Of a stretch of 64,000 nucleotides of DNA, positions 1 through 12,235 are shown piece after piece (the first letter of the stretch is position 1; every line of letters starts with the position of its first letter). The notes under the pieces were generated by a model that was not told where the DNA came from, searched no databases, and saw only the letters and a list, made by a program, of their open reading frames with translations. The DNA comes from Monarcha castaneiventris obscurior (lineage: Eukaryota > Chordata > Aves > Passeriformes > Monarchidae). Position numbers and translations under genes: made by a program. The stretch covers positions 806,001 through 870,000 of the forward strand of contig JAMPIT010000848.1 in assembly GCA_026261815.1 (NCBI GenBank), in the 5' to 3' direction.

Positions 1-135
1 GCTGCACAGACCCTTCAGGACGGGAGCGCTGGGTGTCAGCATAGAGCCAGCCCCAGAGCCGGCACAAAGCTGCCGGAGCAGCTCCGCCGACCGCTTCATG
101 ACAAATAAACGGATTAAATCCTCGGCATCGCTCCT
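1..135 (+). other. Probable 3' end of an upstream gene (poly(A) signal); RSPO4 by synteny
   Basis: A canonical AATAAA lies at 104-109, followed by a second A-rich hexamer-like stretch, with no convincing coding sequence around it. In the human 20p13 block the neighbour of ANGPT4 on this side is RSPO4, transcribed in the same direction as ANGPT4. The edge of the window therefore probably holds the last part of its 3' UTR. What is seen is only the poly(A) hexamer; the gene name is inferred from synteny alone. Confidence 0.3.
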
Positions 136-1258
136 GCGTCCCTGTTTTCCCCATTCCCATGAGTTGCTGCCGGAGGGGGACTGGGATGCTGGCTGTGGCC
201 ACGGTGTAATCCCGCATTCCCCAGCTCTGCAGCTTGGGTCCATGGCGAGGGGACACCCTGCCCTGGCCCCCCAGAACTGGGGCACCGGGGCAAGATTTTA
301 TTCAAGCTTTTATTTAAAGCACCACCAGCATTGCTCGTTGCCTGAGCCAGCACTGAAGCAAGCGGCAAGTGCGACACTGGGACTGCCATTCCACAGGGAT
401 TGGGAACCACCAGGGGGTTTTTCTGACTGGCAGAGAAAATCTCCCTCTGCTGAGATGCTTGGGCATCCCCTTGGCAGCCTGTCCCCGCCGCTGGGATTGC
501 CTCCTCCTGGGGGACATAGCCTAGATCCTATCCCAGTACAGGGGCTGGCAGATGTGGTGTCCCCCAGTTCTGGCTGGAGTCCATCAGCCCCCGGCAGACC
601 CCAGGCCTGGGATCTGGACACGCCAAGCCCCACGCACAGTCTGGCTGTGTCCTGCCAAGCTCTGCCTGGGACACAGCCCCACTCCTGGTCCCCACGGGCT
701 CATCCCATGGCCAGAGCAGTGAAATCCAGGCCTGGCTCCCGCTGGCATTATAAATAGCTGGGACTCGGGGAGGGAGCTGTGCTGCCTGGGATGGGGGTGC
801 CTGGGTGTGGTGAGTCCCAGCGGGTGCTGCTCGGGGGCACTCGTTGGGTGCAGGGCCGGAGGATGGGAGGGCTCGGTGCTGCCCATCCCGGGAGGTGCAG
901 TGAGCTGTGCAGAGAACGGCCGGGGGAGGGACGGGGCTGTGTGTGCGAGTGTGTGTGAGAGTGTGTGCGTGAGACATTTATAGATCACGTGTGAAACTTG
1001 ATCTCCCCGCAGTGGACTCAGAGGAAAGAAAAAAAGATAGAAGTATTGTTTTTAAACAGATTTTTTCCTTTGTTTTTCTATTTTTTTTTTCTCCCCTCTC
1101 CCCCGGGCGAGGGCTGGCGATAAAAGGCCGGGGCGGCCAGCGCCGGCTCAGAGGGAGGAAATGCCGAAATCGCCGCGCTTGGACGCGGCGGCGAGCGCCC
1201 ACTGACCCATCCCGGCGCGGAGCAAGCTGCCGGAGCATCCCCCCGGGACCCCCGCGCC
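136..1258 (+). promoter_or_regulatory. ANGPT4: ANGPT4 upstream region and 5' UTR
   Basis: No gene is seen between the putative upstream poly(A) site and the ANGPT4 start codon. A TATA-like box (GATAAAAGG) lies near 1118-1126, about 135 bases before the ATG and inside a GC-rich stretch, which suits a start site around 1150. A second TATAAATA lies at 749-757 and could serve an alternative start. A GT-rich microsatellite occupies about 941-972, and a T-rich stretch about 1048-1090 includes a forkhead-like GTTTTTAAACA. Confidence 0.4.
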
Positions 1259-4200
1259 ATGCGGGCGCTCAGCCTGGGCCTCGTGGCCCTGACCTGTGCC
1301 ACGACGGCTCTGTGCGCTGCCGGAGCCCAGCGCCGGCGCTCCCACCGCGTGCAGCACGGCCGCTGCAGCTACACCTTCGTGCTGCCCGAGGCCGAGCCGC
1401 TGCCCTGCCCGGCCGCTCCCGCTCCTGTCCCCGGCCCGGCCAATGTGCTGCTGCAGCGAGACTCGCCGGCCGGCACCGCCGGGCACGGGGCTGCCCAGCG
1501 CCTGCGGCATCTCGAGAGGATCCTGGAGAATAGCACGCAGTGGCTGCTGAAGGTAGGGTGTATGGGGTGTGTGGGGTGTGTGGGGTGTGTGGGGACAGGC
1601 AGCGGGGGGTTGTGGGCAGGGATCTGTGTCCAGCACCCACGCATGCAGCATCCCTGTGGCACAGCTGTGGGCATTGGGGCCTGTGGCCCACCTGAGCATC
1701 CAGGTCAGCTTTTCCCTGCAGGTGTGCAGCTGGCATCAGGCACTGTCTGCATGGAGGGGACGTGTGCTGAGCGTGCTGCAGCTCATGGATGCTGCAGATC
1801 ACTCAGCCTCACTGAGGCTGTATTCCCTGCCCATCCTTGCCATAGGGCTCTTCGTGGTCCTGCCTGCGTTAGCCACACCAAGCATTCCTTGGGGATCAGC
1901 ATTCCAAGTTCTGGGCAAGGATACTGGGAAGGGGTTTGGCAGGGTGAGGGTCCTGAGGCCAGGGACCACCAGAATCTCTCCAGCTTCATAATTTTCCCTC
2001 TTACAAGCTCTGGAATAGCTCCCAGCACTTGGTGAGACTTTGTGTGGGACCCATGGCTCCTGGGTGGCTTGTGGGTGGTGCAGGGTGTGGGCAGTGGGGT
2101 GCCACACCAGAGGGGCTGTGTACCCACAGAGTTGCCACCCCCAGCCCCCACTGGCTCGCCCCATCCCCAATGCCTGAGGCAGGAAGCAGCATTTCCTTCC
2201 TGGAGCCCCCACCAGCTGAGTGCAGCTGCGTGCGTCAGACCCAGGAATAGCTCGTCCCGGGGGACACATCCCTGGGGGGCCCTGAACCCCACGGGCCGTG
2301 CCAGGAACACGGGGTACCTGCACTGATAAGAGGGGAAGCAGCTTGTCCCGGGCTGTCACTGACCCAGCAGAGCCACATGTGTGTCCAGTGGTGTCCCACC
2401 AGGCTGCAATGGGACCTGTGTGCCTCTGCACTCCCATTTCCTGGGTGATGTCCCCGTGCCGAGCCCCTGCAGCATTCAGAGATCGGGATGGGGCCAAGGC
2501 ACTGAGTGGGGGTCCCGGGGATGTGGCTGTGCCAGCCATGCCGCTCGGGTAGCCACCGTGGCTGTGGGGGACAGTGCAGGCAGCAGGGACGTGCAGGACG
2601 TTGTTCCTTGTCCCCTCAGCCATCCTAGAGAACAAATTCCTCAAGAGCTGGGAAAACGCTGGCTCTGCTGGAAGCCAGCCCAGGGTGCTGCAGAGGGGTC
2701 AGCAGGGCCAGTGACAATCTGGCTGGTGGCACTGAATCTCCATCACTGTGGGACCTGCTGGGTGCACACCATGCTGGGGTCCCTGTGCCCTCAGCTCTCT
2801 GCCTTGGTGTCCCTATGCTCCACTGTCTTTGTGCCCTGTGTGCCCAGGCCAGCTCTGAGCTTCCTTTGGGATGAGGGCAGCCTTTGTATGGCCAAGCAGG
2901 GCAGGGGACAGGGGTCCCACCACGGGTGCACATGGCCCTGTCCAGAGCACTCAGCCCCAGGCAAAGTGGGGCTGCACATCTGGGCAGCTGCGGGCACCAG
3001 TGCCCCTCACCACAGCCCCAAGGAGCACAAGGCAGTGGAGCACTGGGCAGCCAGTACCCCATTCCATCCCCATCCTGTTCTATCCATCCATCCCATCACA
3101 ACAATCCCACCCCATCCCATCCCATCCCATCCCATCCCATCCCATCCCATCCCATCCCATCCCGTCCCGTCCCGTCCCGTCCCGTCCCGTCCCGTCCCGT
3201 CCCGTCCCGCAGCATGGCTCTCTCCTTTTAGAGGCAGCTTGCAGCTATGTTTTTTGCTGTTGTTCCTCGGCTTCCCAAATTTCAGCAGAGCTGCCCAAGA
3301 ACGCTTGTTTTGGTCAGGCTCCAGCCCTGAACAAACAAACGAGGGCTCAAAAGAGGCATTGGGTTCAGGGACAGATCGTAAACAACGCTGCATCCCTGTC
3401 TGCTCTGCCCTGGCATGGGGAGCCCTGCAGGGTACTGAGAAACTGGGAGGTCTCCTGGTACCCCACAGGGCTCCCCAGACCCCCTCAGGCATCTCCAGCA
3501 CCAGCTTCCCCCAGGACTTCCACCCATAGCACTGGGGAGCTGCTCCACCCTCCCCACTCAACACCCCTTGGTGGGGACATGGTGAGGACCCAGCACACAA
3601 GGACACATCGGCTGCTCCTGTCTCAGAAGGAATTAATTTTAGTTCAAACACAAACATTTGATGGTGCCGCTGGGTCTAGGGGGGGACTTGGGGTTGGATG
3701 GGGTCTCCAGTGGCAGTTTGGGAGCTCCAAGGTGCCTGAGGCACAGGGGCTGGTGCTGCTCACCCTGGGATGAGTGCAGGGGTGTGGGGAGCAGGTGAAG
3801 GGTTTTCCACCTCCCTATAGCTCAAGGACCCCCAGCCAGTGCTTGTGGAATGTTTAGAAATGCCGGGGCAGGATAGGAACTGGGACAGGGGAGGGATGTG
3901 ACTGCAAGAAGGCTGCACAGGATGATCCAGGTGTGGGCAATGGGATCCCAGCATGGGGACAGCAAGCGGCTGAGTTTCCTCCTGCTCCACGGTGATGTTT
4001 TGGGGTGACCACAATAGCACCACAGCTTTCCCGCCAGCTGCTCTGCCTTTATGGTAGAGAAATGAGTTTCTGAACCCAGGAGAGCCCAGCTCACATCAGC
4101 ATCTATGAGATGAAGGAGAGTGGATCAAGGATTCCCTGTCCTTGGCACACAGCCTGTCCCACTTGTGTCCCCTATGCCACCCATGGCTGGGGACACTGTG

Positions 4201-7200
4201 CCCCACTCCAGCTCCCAGGGAGCTGCTGGAGCCAGGATCCAGGGCTCCATCTCCAAAGCTCTCAGCCTTCCCCCTGCCAGCCTGACCTTTTCCATGGGTA
4301 TGTTCTGCCCTCAGCTCACAGATATGTTTATTTAAAAAAAAAAAAAAAAAAAAAAGAAAAAGCGAAAAGCAATATTGAGAGGGAGAAAAGGCCTCCCCAA
4401 GCCCTGTGAAGCAACAAGATTAACGACGTGGTTAAAGGGAAACTCTCCAGCAATCCTTCAGCTCGGGGAAATGTTTTCCAGACGTGGCTCTCCGACCTTT
4501 CCCCGCTTCCTCCCTGAAATCGTGTTCCTGCGAGGGAAAATCCCCAGGGAAGCGGGTGCAGGCAGTGCTGGCTGGGATGGTCAGCCCTGGGACCTTCCCA
4601 CCCCAAGACCCTCCTGCCCCACATGGGTGCTGACGGTGGGGTGGCGGTTTTGCCACTGCCTGGTGCCGGGGAGGAGGGAACAGTGGGATTTCGTCACGCC
4701 AGACAAGTGCAGAGCCCTGTGCCCTGGCCTGCTGCCGGCCCCACTCCCACGCTGAGTATTCCAACGCTGCTGCCTGCCACGGTACTGAACATCCTGGTGT
4801 CGCTGCCCATCGTGGTGCCAAACATCCCAGCACTGCTGCCCGCCCGGCACAGTGCCAGCATCCCGGCACCGCTGCATTCCCACCATGCTGCAGAACGTCC
4901 CTGCACCGCTGCCTGCTTTCCACGCCGGCCAGAGAGCAGCAACTCTGCTGGTTCTGGTCCACAACCCCGCAAGATGCAGGGGGATGGGGGGCTCTGCCTG
5001 CAGCACTGGGGAGCTCGGGCAGGGAGCAGGATCTGGGCATTGCAGGGGCAGCAGGATCTGTGGCGTGCAGGGAGCTGGGCAGCCCCCGTCCCTCCTGCTC
5101 TCAGGGGCTGCTTTCCCAGCGTGGGCGGTAGCGCAGCCCCTTCCGCTCCCCGCGGCCCCCGCCGAGGGACCGTGCCCCCACCGAGGCCGTCGCCCTGGGG
5201 AGGGGCTGAATGAGAACCTCATGGCAGGGCTGCCAGAAATAGCAAAGCCTTTGGGAAAGGCGGCTCCCCCGCGGGCTGGGAAAGCGGAAGCGTCATCTCA
5301 GCTGTGTCCGAGCTGCGTCGGCAGCCAGCTCCTTCCCAGCCCCGAGTACTTCCGCGTGGTGGGGCAGCACCGGGTGCCGGACACCCACCTACCCTGGCTG
5401 ATGGTGTCCCCTCACCCTCCATATCCCCAGCCCTGGGAAACCAGTGGCTGGGGACTGGCAGCTGATGCTGATGCCAGTGCTAATGCCAATGCCAATGCCG
5501 ATGCCAATGCCGATGCCAGCCACTCCCTGCCTGGCTGCTTGGCACCCAGCTCGCCAGCACACCTGGGCACACAGAAGCCCGTGCCAGGACCCAGCTGGTA
5601 CCACAGCCCAGGAATCTTGGCAGCCGGTGCCTGAGGAGCCTCCCCTGCAGCAGCTCAGCTCGCTCTGTCCTCTGATAAGATTCTAAGGGCCCTGAGCTGG
5701 GTCGAGCCATGCGGAGACACAGGGCTGTGCCTGGAGGCTGTGCCCAGTGGTGCCAGGCTCAGCTGGGATGCTGAGACACCGGAGAGGTGCCCAAATGACC
5801 CACTGCATCCCCACTTCCCTGCACAGCTGGAGAGCTACATCCAGAGCAGCATGAAGCCGCGGATGGCGGAGCTGCGGCAGACGGCGGTGCAGAACCAGAC
5901 CGCCACCATGCTGGAGATCGGCAGCTCCCTCCTCAACTGCAGCGCCGAGCAGAGCCGCAAGCTCACTGATGTGGAGGCCCAGGTATAGCCTGTGTGTCCC
6001 CACGTCCCCACCAGCCTGAGACCATGGTGGGTGGCATGGTTTGTCTGCAGATAAAAGCAATTCCGTGAGGTGACACACGGTTTAATGCCCAGTGGCAGAG
6101 GTACCAGGGCTGTGTGCCAGAGACTGGGCAGCCTGGTGGCACCAGGGGTGTGTGTGGCTCTGGCTGCTGATGCCAACACCCCCCTCTGCTCCTGAGGCAG
6201 GTGCTGAATCAGACGTGGCGCATCGAGATGCAGCTCCAGGAAAATTCCCTGTCCACCACCAAGCTGGAGAAGCAGCTGCTGCTGCAGACCAACGAGATCC
6301 ACAAGCTGCAGAACAGAAACAAGTAGGAGCTGGGGCAGCTCAGGGATCCCCACAGGGAGGCTGGCGTCTCCCACCTCACACCGCACTTTGAGGGGGCTTG
6401 AACCCCTCCAGGTGCTGGCTGGGGTCCCTGCACAACCCCAGCAGGGTTTCTTGGGCTTTGAGTTCCCCTGGCTGGCCACATCCCAGATGTGAGGGTACCA
6501 TTCAGGGGGTGCAGCAGGGGATGGGGACAGCAGTGGGTTCCTGCAGACACGCTGGGACACGGCAGCTGCAGCAGGCTCCACTCTGCCGCCCCATCACCTC
6601 TGCATCCCACTCCCAGCATCCTGGAGGTGCGGGTGCTGGAGATGGAGACGAAGCAGCAGGCGGAGCTGGCAGGGGCCCACTTGGAGAAGGAGAAGTTGCA
6701 GCGGCTGCTGAGCCGGCAGAGCGGCACCATCGAGGAGATGGAAAGGACGCTGCTGGCTGCCAGTGCCAACACTAGCCTGCTCCAGCGCCAGCAGCTGCAG
6801 CTCCTCCAATCTGTCCAGAGCCTGATGCGCCTCATCTCCCAGGGCAGAGGTGAGTGGGGTGTGCGGGCAGAGTGGGGGCAGTGGGAAACCTCCTCATCCT
6901 CCCAGGAGGGTGCCAGGGTGCCCCTGTGGTCTGCTCAGCTTGAGTGACTTCCCCTCAAAAATCACAGAATCATTCAATCATAGAATGGTTTGGGTTGGAA
7001 AGGATCTTAAAGCTCATCTCGTTCCAACACCCTGCCATGGGCAAGAACACCTTCCACTAGGAAATGATCCACTCATTGCAACCAAGGGGCAGCTTGGAGC
7101 CCCAGGGGGTGGGTCCACAGCCTGACACCATTCCCAGCCAAGGCAAACCCCTGGGGCTAGGCTGGCAGCTGCCTTGCCCAGCCCTCAGAGATGGCGCAGA

Positions 7201-9382
7201 AGGAAAAAAACAAATCTGTGAGCACGAAGGCATCCAAAGGGAGAGCAAAGAGCAGCAAAACCAGGCAGGGCTGCAGGATCATCAGGGTTTCTGCTTTCTC
7301 ACTGTCCTCTCTGCCACAGCCACATCACCTGGGCAGGAGCAGCAATTCCAGGACTGTGCCGAGGTGCGCCGGGCGGGCATACGCACCAGTGGCATCTACA
7401 CCCTGCACATTGCCAACCTCAGCGAGCCCAAAAAGGTGAGCAGAGTCCAGAGAGAGCTTCCCTGCAGCAGCTCGGAGTGTTGCCCACCCAGTGCACCCCA
7501 GCCCCACACCAGATCCCTGTTGCTTGGCACGTCCCAGAGCAATTTCCCCATCCCATCCAGCCTTGGGGGCTGCACAGGGGCGAAGGCAGCACCCACAGAG
7601 TGAAAGCAGGGCTGGCACGGCCTTCCATATGGGGGTATAAAACTGATTTTAAAGGCACCCTGACCTGTGAGCATCAGACCCCAGTCCCTGCCCACAGCCA
7701 TGGAGGGAGAAGAGACCCCCCCAGCCAGGCACTGGGCATGGCACACCCTCACCAGCCCCATAGCCAGCCCCACTACCCATAGGGCACCCACACTGAGCTG
7801 CCCAGCCTGGCAGGGATGCACCTGGCCACCCACTCCAAGCCACCCCCAGCCTGTCTCTCACTCCCCTTGCAGGCATACTGTGACATGGAGACGGATCGAG
7901 GGGGCTGGACCATCATCCAGCTTCGTGCCAATGGCAGCCTCAGCTTCCAGAGGAGCTGGAGGGAGTACAAGCAGGTGTGTGCCTGCCCGGGGAGGAGGAC
8001 ACCCTGGGGGCACCCTGGGCACCTTGAAGTCACCCATCCTGCTGCTCCACAGGGCTTCGGGGACGTGGCAGGGGAATATTGGCTGGGGAACGAGGCCGTG
8101 CACCTGCTGACAAGCCGGGTGCCCTACGCCCTGAGGGTCGAGCTGCAGGACTGGGAGGGCGGCCAGGTGTATGCCCACTACGGGAAATTCCAGCTGGGGA
8201 GTGAGCAGCAGTTTTACAGGTAGGAGAGAGGCACTGTGGGGATGGCCACCCAGCACTCCCCCTCTCTGACTGTCCCCAAGCCCTGTGGGCAGCAGTGGCC
8301 AGGGGCAAGGTTTGCACCCCAGGGAGGTGCAGGAACCCCATAGGCTTCACTGAGTTGCCCTGGTGTAGTTATGATACCAGGTGCCAGGCACGTTGCTGTG
8401 ACATTTTCATCTCTCCCGGGGCTCCTGAGAAGTAGATTTTTAATGTGTAAAATTGCATCGAGGCAGTGGGATTTGCCATCCCAGTGGGAGTTCCTATCCC
8501 AGGCAGCAACTTGGGCATTTGCACTGGGATTCGTTGTTTGGGCAAGGGAGGTGATGCAGCTGTGGCCACCAGGCATTCCCAGGGGTGCTGGGCATCCCCA
8601 GGCTGTCCATGTCCAGGGAGGGATGCTGCGCTCCTGCTGCCCAGCTTGCCATGACCGTGTGCTCCTGGCCACGGGCAGGAGAGTGGACAGCAGCTGGGGG
8701 ACTTCACTGCTGGGCTAGAGGGGGAACCAGACCCCAGACATACCCTGCACCATCCATCCCATGTATGCACTGAGCTAACCCCCAGCAAGAGGACTGGAGG
8801 AGACTTGGTGGGTTCTCTCTGCCCCAGCATAGCACAACCTCCACCCTTGGGCACCAAGGACAGGAGGCCAAGCTGGAGCTGCAGGATCTCTGCCTGCATC
8901 CCTCTGTGCTGCGTTCAGCTCCTGGCAGCCCCTGAGCAGTGCTGAGGGCTCTGTGACCCCCTGGCAGCCAGCAGTGACAGTGGCTGTGTTCCTGCTGGGC
9001 ACAGGCTGTCGCTGCAGGACTACAGTGGCACAGCTGGGCAGCAGAGCGGCCTGGCACTGCAGGGCACCCACTTCAGCACCCGTGACGCTGACAACGACAA
9101 TTGTCTCTGCAAGTGCGCCCAGATGCTCTCAGGAGGTGAGTGGAGCAGGGGGACACCCCCATGCAGCACCCACGGGTGCCAGCCTGCGATGCCACCCTCC
9201 CGCCCTGCTCCCTTCCCACAGGATGGTGGTTTGATGCCTGTGGCCTCTCCAACCTGAATGGCATCTACTACCCGGCCTGGAACAACATCCGCAAGCTCAA
9301 CGGCATCCGCTGGCACCACTTCCAGGGGCCCAGCTACTCCCTGAAGGGCACCCGCATGATGATCCGACCCACCAGCTTCTGA
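1259..9382 (+). CDS. ANGPT4: Angiopoietin-4 (secreted TIE2-family ligand), nine coding exons
   Basis: Coding exons: 1259-1552, 5827-5982, 6201-6322, 6617-6849, 7320-7435, 7873-7974, 8053-8219, 9005-9135, 9222-9382. All have GT/AG borders and compatible phases, giving 493 aa. The lengths 122, 233, 102, 167 and 131 match angiopoietin exon sizes as I recall them. Residues 1 to about 20 form a signal peptide. Residues about 84-265 form the coiled coil (EILE/LEKQLLLQTNEI-type heptads, with NQT and NST glycosylation sequons). Residues about 278-493 form the fibrinogen-like receptor-binding domain with six cysteines (DCAEV, AYCDM, NDNCLCKC, FDACG). The calcium-loop sequence DADNDNC and the ending MMIRPTSF fit the family. 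ANGPT4 is preferred over ANGPT1/2 because FAM110A follows in convergent orientation, as in human 20p13. Angiopoietins act outside the cell on endothelial TEK/TIE2; nothing here is truncated. Confidence 0.93.
3061..3210. repeat. Two-part pentanucleotide array, CCCAT then CCCGT
   Basis: Ten perfect CCCAT units (3111-3160) pass directly into nine perfect CCCGT units (3161-3205), after a looser lead-in from about 3061. It lies in ANGPT4 intron 1. The two halves differ by one base per unit, so one half is CpG-dense and the other CpG-free. Confidence 0.95.
4334..4355 (+). repeat. A22 homopolymer
   Basis: Twenty-two consecutive A residues lie inside ANGPT4 intron 1, preceded by GTTTATTT and followed by an A-rich stretch. 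I saw no retroposed gene body upstream, so this is not clearly a retrocopy tail. Confidence 0.9.
5465..5520. repeat. GATGCC/AATGCC hexamer repeat
   Basis: About nine copies of a six-base unit alternating GATGCC, AGTGCT and AATGCC lie in ANGPT4 intron 1. Open frames through it read as simple MP or NA dipeptide repeats, which are an artefact of the repeat. Confidence 0.85.
6958..7062 (-). mobile_element. CR1 LINE 3' end, antisense, in ANGPT4 intron 4
   Basis: The block begins with the complement of the CR1 terminal octamer repeat (AGAATCATTCAATCATAGAA) and continues with the familiar GGTTTGGGTTGGAAAGGATCTTAAAG sense of avian CR1 read backwards (only short parts quoted here). It lies between exon 4 (ends 6849) and exon 5 (starts 7320) of ANGPT4. 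It is 5'-truncated, as most avian CR1 copies are. Confidence 0.85.
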
Positions 9383-10348
9383 CATGCCTGTGTCCAGTGC
9401 CAGCGCTGAGGGAGAAGTCCAGGACAAGGGATGGTTGGGGGCAGCTCAGATGCCCCAGCTGCTGCAGGGAACTTTTGCCACGAGTTATATTTTTTACTCT
9501 TGTTTATCCCATTTTCCCGAAGCCTGCAGTGTCACCACGACCATGCTGGAGGAACCATGGGCAGGGGTGAAGGGCGCTGCAGGAGCTGGAGCTGCAGGAG
9601 CTGGAAGGGAACAAAGCCAAACCTGCCAAAGTGGGCTCCGGCATATGGAAACCTCCTGCCTCAGCTTCTCTCCCCGAATTTCTGCTGGGCCTCAGGGTTC
9701 TGTCTTGGGGACAGGGCTCCAAGACCCCCCCCCAGTGACGGGGCTCTGAAAACCCCTGGGACCATGTGCATTCAGAGGGGTCCCAGACATGATGGGGGCT
9801 TTGCCTTTTCACTGATTTTGGATACTGTAAATCCCCCACCATCCGGCTTTCCTGCAGGATTAGAGGGGCTGGGTGGGACAGGAATCCTCATGAGCATGGG
9901 GGCTGGTGGCATCGCTCCTTCCCCTTTTGTCCAGGCACAGCCATGCAGAGGGCCACAGGCTGTCCCCTTCCAAGCATGGCCCGAGCCACTGTCCCCATGT
10001 ATGGCAGGACAGGCACTGCTCCTCACGGGATGGAGCTGGGTTTTTCCAGCCCTCAGAGATGACAGGAAGAGCAGGGGGTGTCCTTGGGGACCCCCATGGA
10101 GACCAGTCCTGGGATGGTCAGTGGCCCAGTTCTGGAAGGCGCTTGCTGGGAGCAGACACTGTGCTGGCAGGGGCTGGCAGGGCCCCAGGATCGGCAGGAA
10201 GGGACTGGGGGGTCGTGGGTGGGGAGGGGGGCTGTGGGTTAAAGGGGCTGGGAGGCGGGAGGTGGTGGGTGCTGGCACCGACACCGTCTGTGCATGCAGC
10301 AGCGGGGGGGGCTCCTACTGCCTGCCCTCATCACTGTCCCGAGGCACC

Positions 10349-10435
10349 CGCTAATTAACACTGATTAAAGCACGTGACGTTGTTGGCGCTTCCAGAAGAT
10401 GCTCATCAGTGGGGAATAATTAAAAAATGGAACAG
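10349..10435. promoter_or_regulatory. Candidate conserved element with CACGTGACGT
   Basis: A block of about 87 bases, AT-rich against a GC-rich background, carries TAATTA (10352-10357), GATTAAAG (10363-10370), an overlapping E-box/CRE CACGTGACGT (10371-10380) and AATAATTAAAA just before the G run. It could be a regulatory element or part of the ANGPT4 3' UTR. Conservation was not tested. Confidence 0.3.
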
Positions 10436-10436
10436 C

Positions 10437-10458
10437 GGGGGGGGGGGGGGGGGGGGGG
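10437..10458 (+). repeat. G22 homopolymer
   Basis: Twenty-two consecutive G residues follow AACAGC. Such a run can form a quadruplex and is a likely place for length error in sequencing. Confidence 0.9.
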
Positions 10459-12235
10459 CGGCGCTGCCGGTTTTCCTTCTGTCCTGGCTGCCTGCCTGCA
10501 CCTCCTGCCTGCACATGGGGCACCCATGGGGAATCTCAGCACAGAAGGTGAGGGTGATGGACATTTTCCCGGCTGTCCCTCCTCCCTGGAAATAACTGAT
10601 GGGCTCAGCTGCACTCTCCATGAAACCGGAGCCACCGGGAAGCAGCTGCCAGGGAAAGCGATAGGGAGCACGGCGCTGTCCTGCTGTCCCCAGTGGGGAC
10701 AGGCGATGGCGGGGGGGCCATTCCGGGGGGGGAACAGGCACATCTGAACACGTCTGTGCCAAGGTTTCATGCTGGCAGTCCCGTGGGTGGGGGTCAGATG
10801 GAGACTTCTGCCTCGGGAGCAGGGCTGCTGTCTGTGCGTGTGTGTGTGCACATCAAAACACAGCTCACAAACACGTGAGCGCACGGACACATGGACACAC
10901 AGACACATCCTGCATGCACGGGATCAAGCATGCACGTATGAGCACCCAGGGCTTTGCACGGCCATGTCAGGTCCCATTCATGCAGGACACGGGACACCAG
11001 AGCCACACCAAGGACTGGCAGCACCTGAGGGACATGTGGCTGCTCAGCCCTTGCCTGGCTGGGGACTGGTGGGGGCCCTCCCCTTCTCCTTAGCCATGGA
11101 AGCAAATTTAGACCAAGCCCTGGGACACACCACGCTGAGGAATCCGGTAGCACAGCCGGTCCCAGCCACCAGCAAGGATCTGGTTCTCTCAGAGATTTCT
11201 CCAAGGGCAAAGCCTGTCCCGGAGCGAGTGCCCCAGGTCCCTGTCACCCTCTGGTTTCCGGGGTATTTTCCTCGGGAAGGCACTCAGTGCCCCATGTGCC
11301 GTCATTAAGGATCCCCTGGGTGTGCGTGTCCTCCCCAGAGCACTTCATCAGCCTGACTCACAGCCAGATGCCATCCCTGTGTCCTGTGACCATGTCCTGT
11401 CACCATGTCCTGACACCACATCCTGCCCTCCACATTCCCAGCAGCCGGACCTGACAATACCCCAGCAGGAGTCAGATGGATCCTGCACCTCAGGCAGGGG
11501 ATCTAGGTGGACACACAACAGGGCAGGAATCAAGCTGGGGTGGTAAATTCTTCTTTATGAGAGTTTTTCTGGGGACCCCAAGCGCTGGATGGAAGTCCTG
11601 GTCAAGGGGGCCCCGGTGCTGCCTTGGCCAGCAGCTGCTAAGGGGGCTGGCACTGAAGGGAGGCAGCGGCAAGCCCAGGGTCCAGGTAGGGTCCCCTGTG
11701 TGCATGCGCTTGCTGGTGGCTTTGATGTCACCTTTCCCAGCAGACACCTGCCTGCATGGGATGCACCAGGAGCACGGGGACCACAGGGCACAGGTGGCAC
11801 CTGAGGTGCTGGGAGGGCTGCGGTGCCATGCGGGGCTGCCCTGGGACAACACACAGGCACTTTTCATCTTCAAAGCGCTCCCTGCGCCGACTTTCATCCC
11901 AGCCCGCCTGGGAGGTCTCTGCTATTGCCACCCCCATCTCCCAGTTCTTGAAGAGCCGGGACCTGGCCAAGCTTTGCTGGAGCGAGGGAAGGAGGCAGGG
12001 GAGGGTGCATGGCACAGAGGGGAATCCCAACAGCTGGGGCTCTGCCGGGACCTGCCAGACCCAACCGCCGCCCTGCCGTGCCCGCCGGGCCCCGCGCTGG
12101 CACACGGCAACGTGGAACCCATGATTCTCCTCCAGCACCCACAGCCCGGCAGAGCTACAGGCACTCCAAGGGTCCCTGTCCCATCCCGACCTCCACCGCC
12201 TCAAGAGACAACACACAGCCTTCAAAACACAGGCA

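Larger units (their letters stand above)
1553..5826 (+). other. ANGPT4: ANGPT4 intron 1 (no gene seen)
   Basis: This 4.3-kb intron is GC-rich. It holds the CCCAT/CCCGT array (3111-3205), a 22-base poly(A) run (4334-4355) and a hexamer repeat (about 5465-5520). Several open frames cross it, but they are low-complexity and match no family I know. A GATA-type CTGATAAGA lies near 5672-5680, close to exon 2. Confidence 0.7.
9383..12235. other. Intergenic region between convergent ANGPT4 and FAM110A
   Basis: The proximal part must hold the ANGPT4 3' UTR, but no AATAAA is clear close to the stop; the best hexamer is ATTAAA at 10364-10369. The rest is GC-rich with a 22-base G run (10437-10458) and a CA-rich stretch (about 10840-10925). 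No gene is recognised. One AT-containing block (10349-10435) looks different from its surroundings and is listed separately. Confidence 0.6.

Noticed and set aside
2381..3529. 382-residue plus-strand open frame in ANGPT4 intron 1
   Set aside because: It runs through the CCCAT/CCCGT array, giving HPIPS and RPVPS repeats, and has no homology I recognise. GC-rich DNA often lacks stops by chance.
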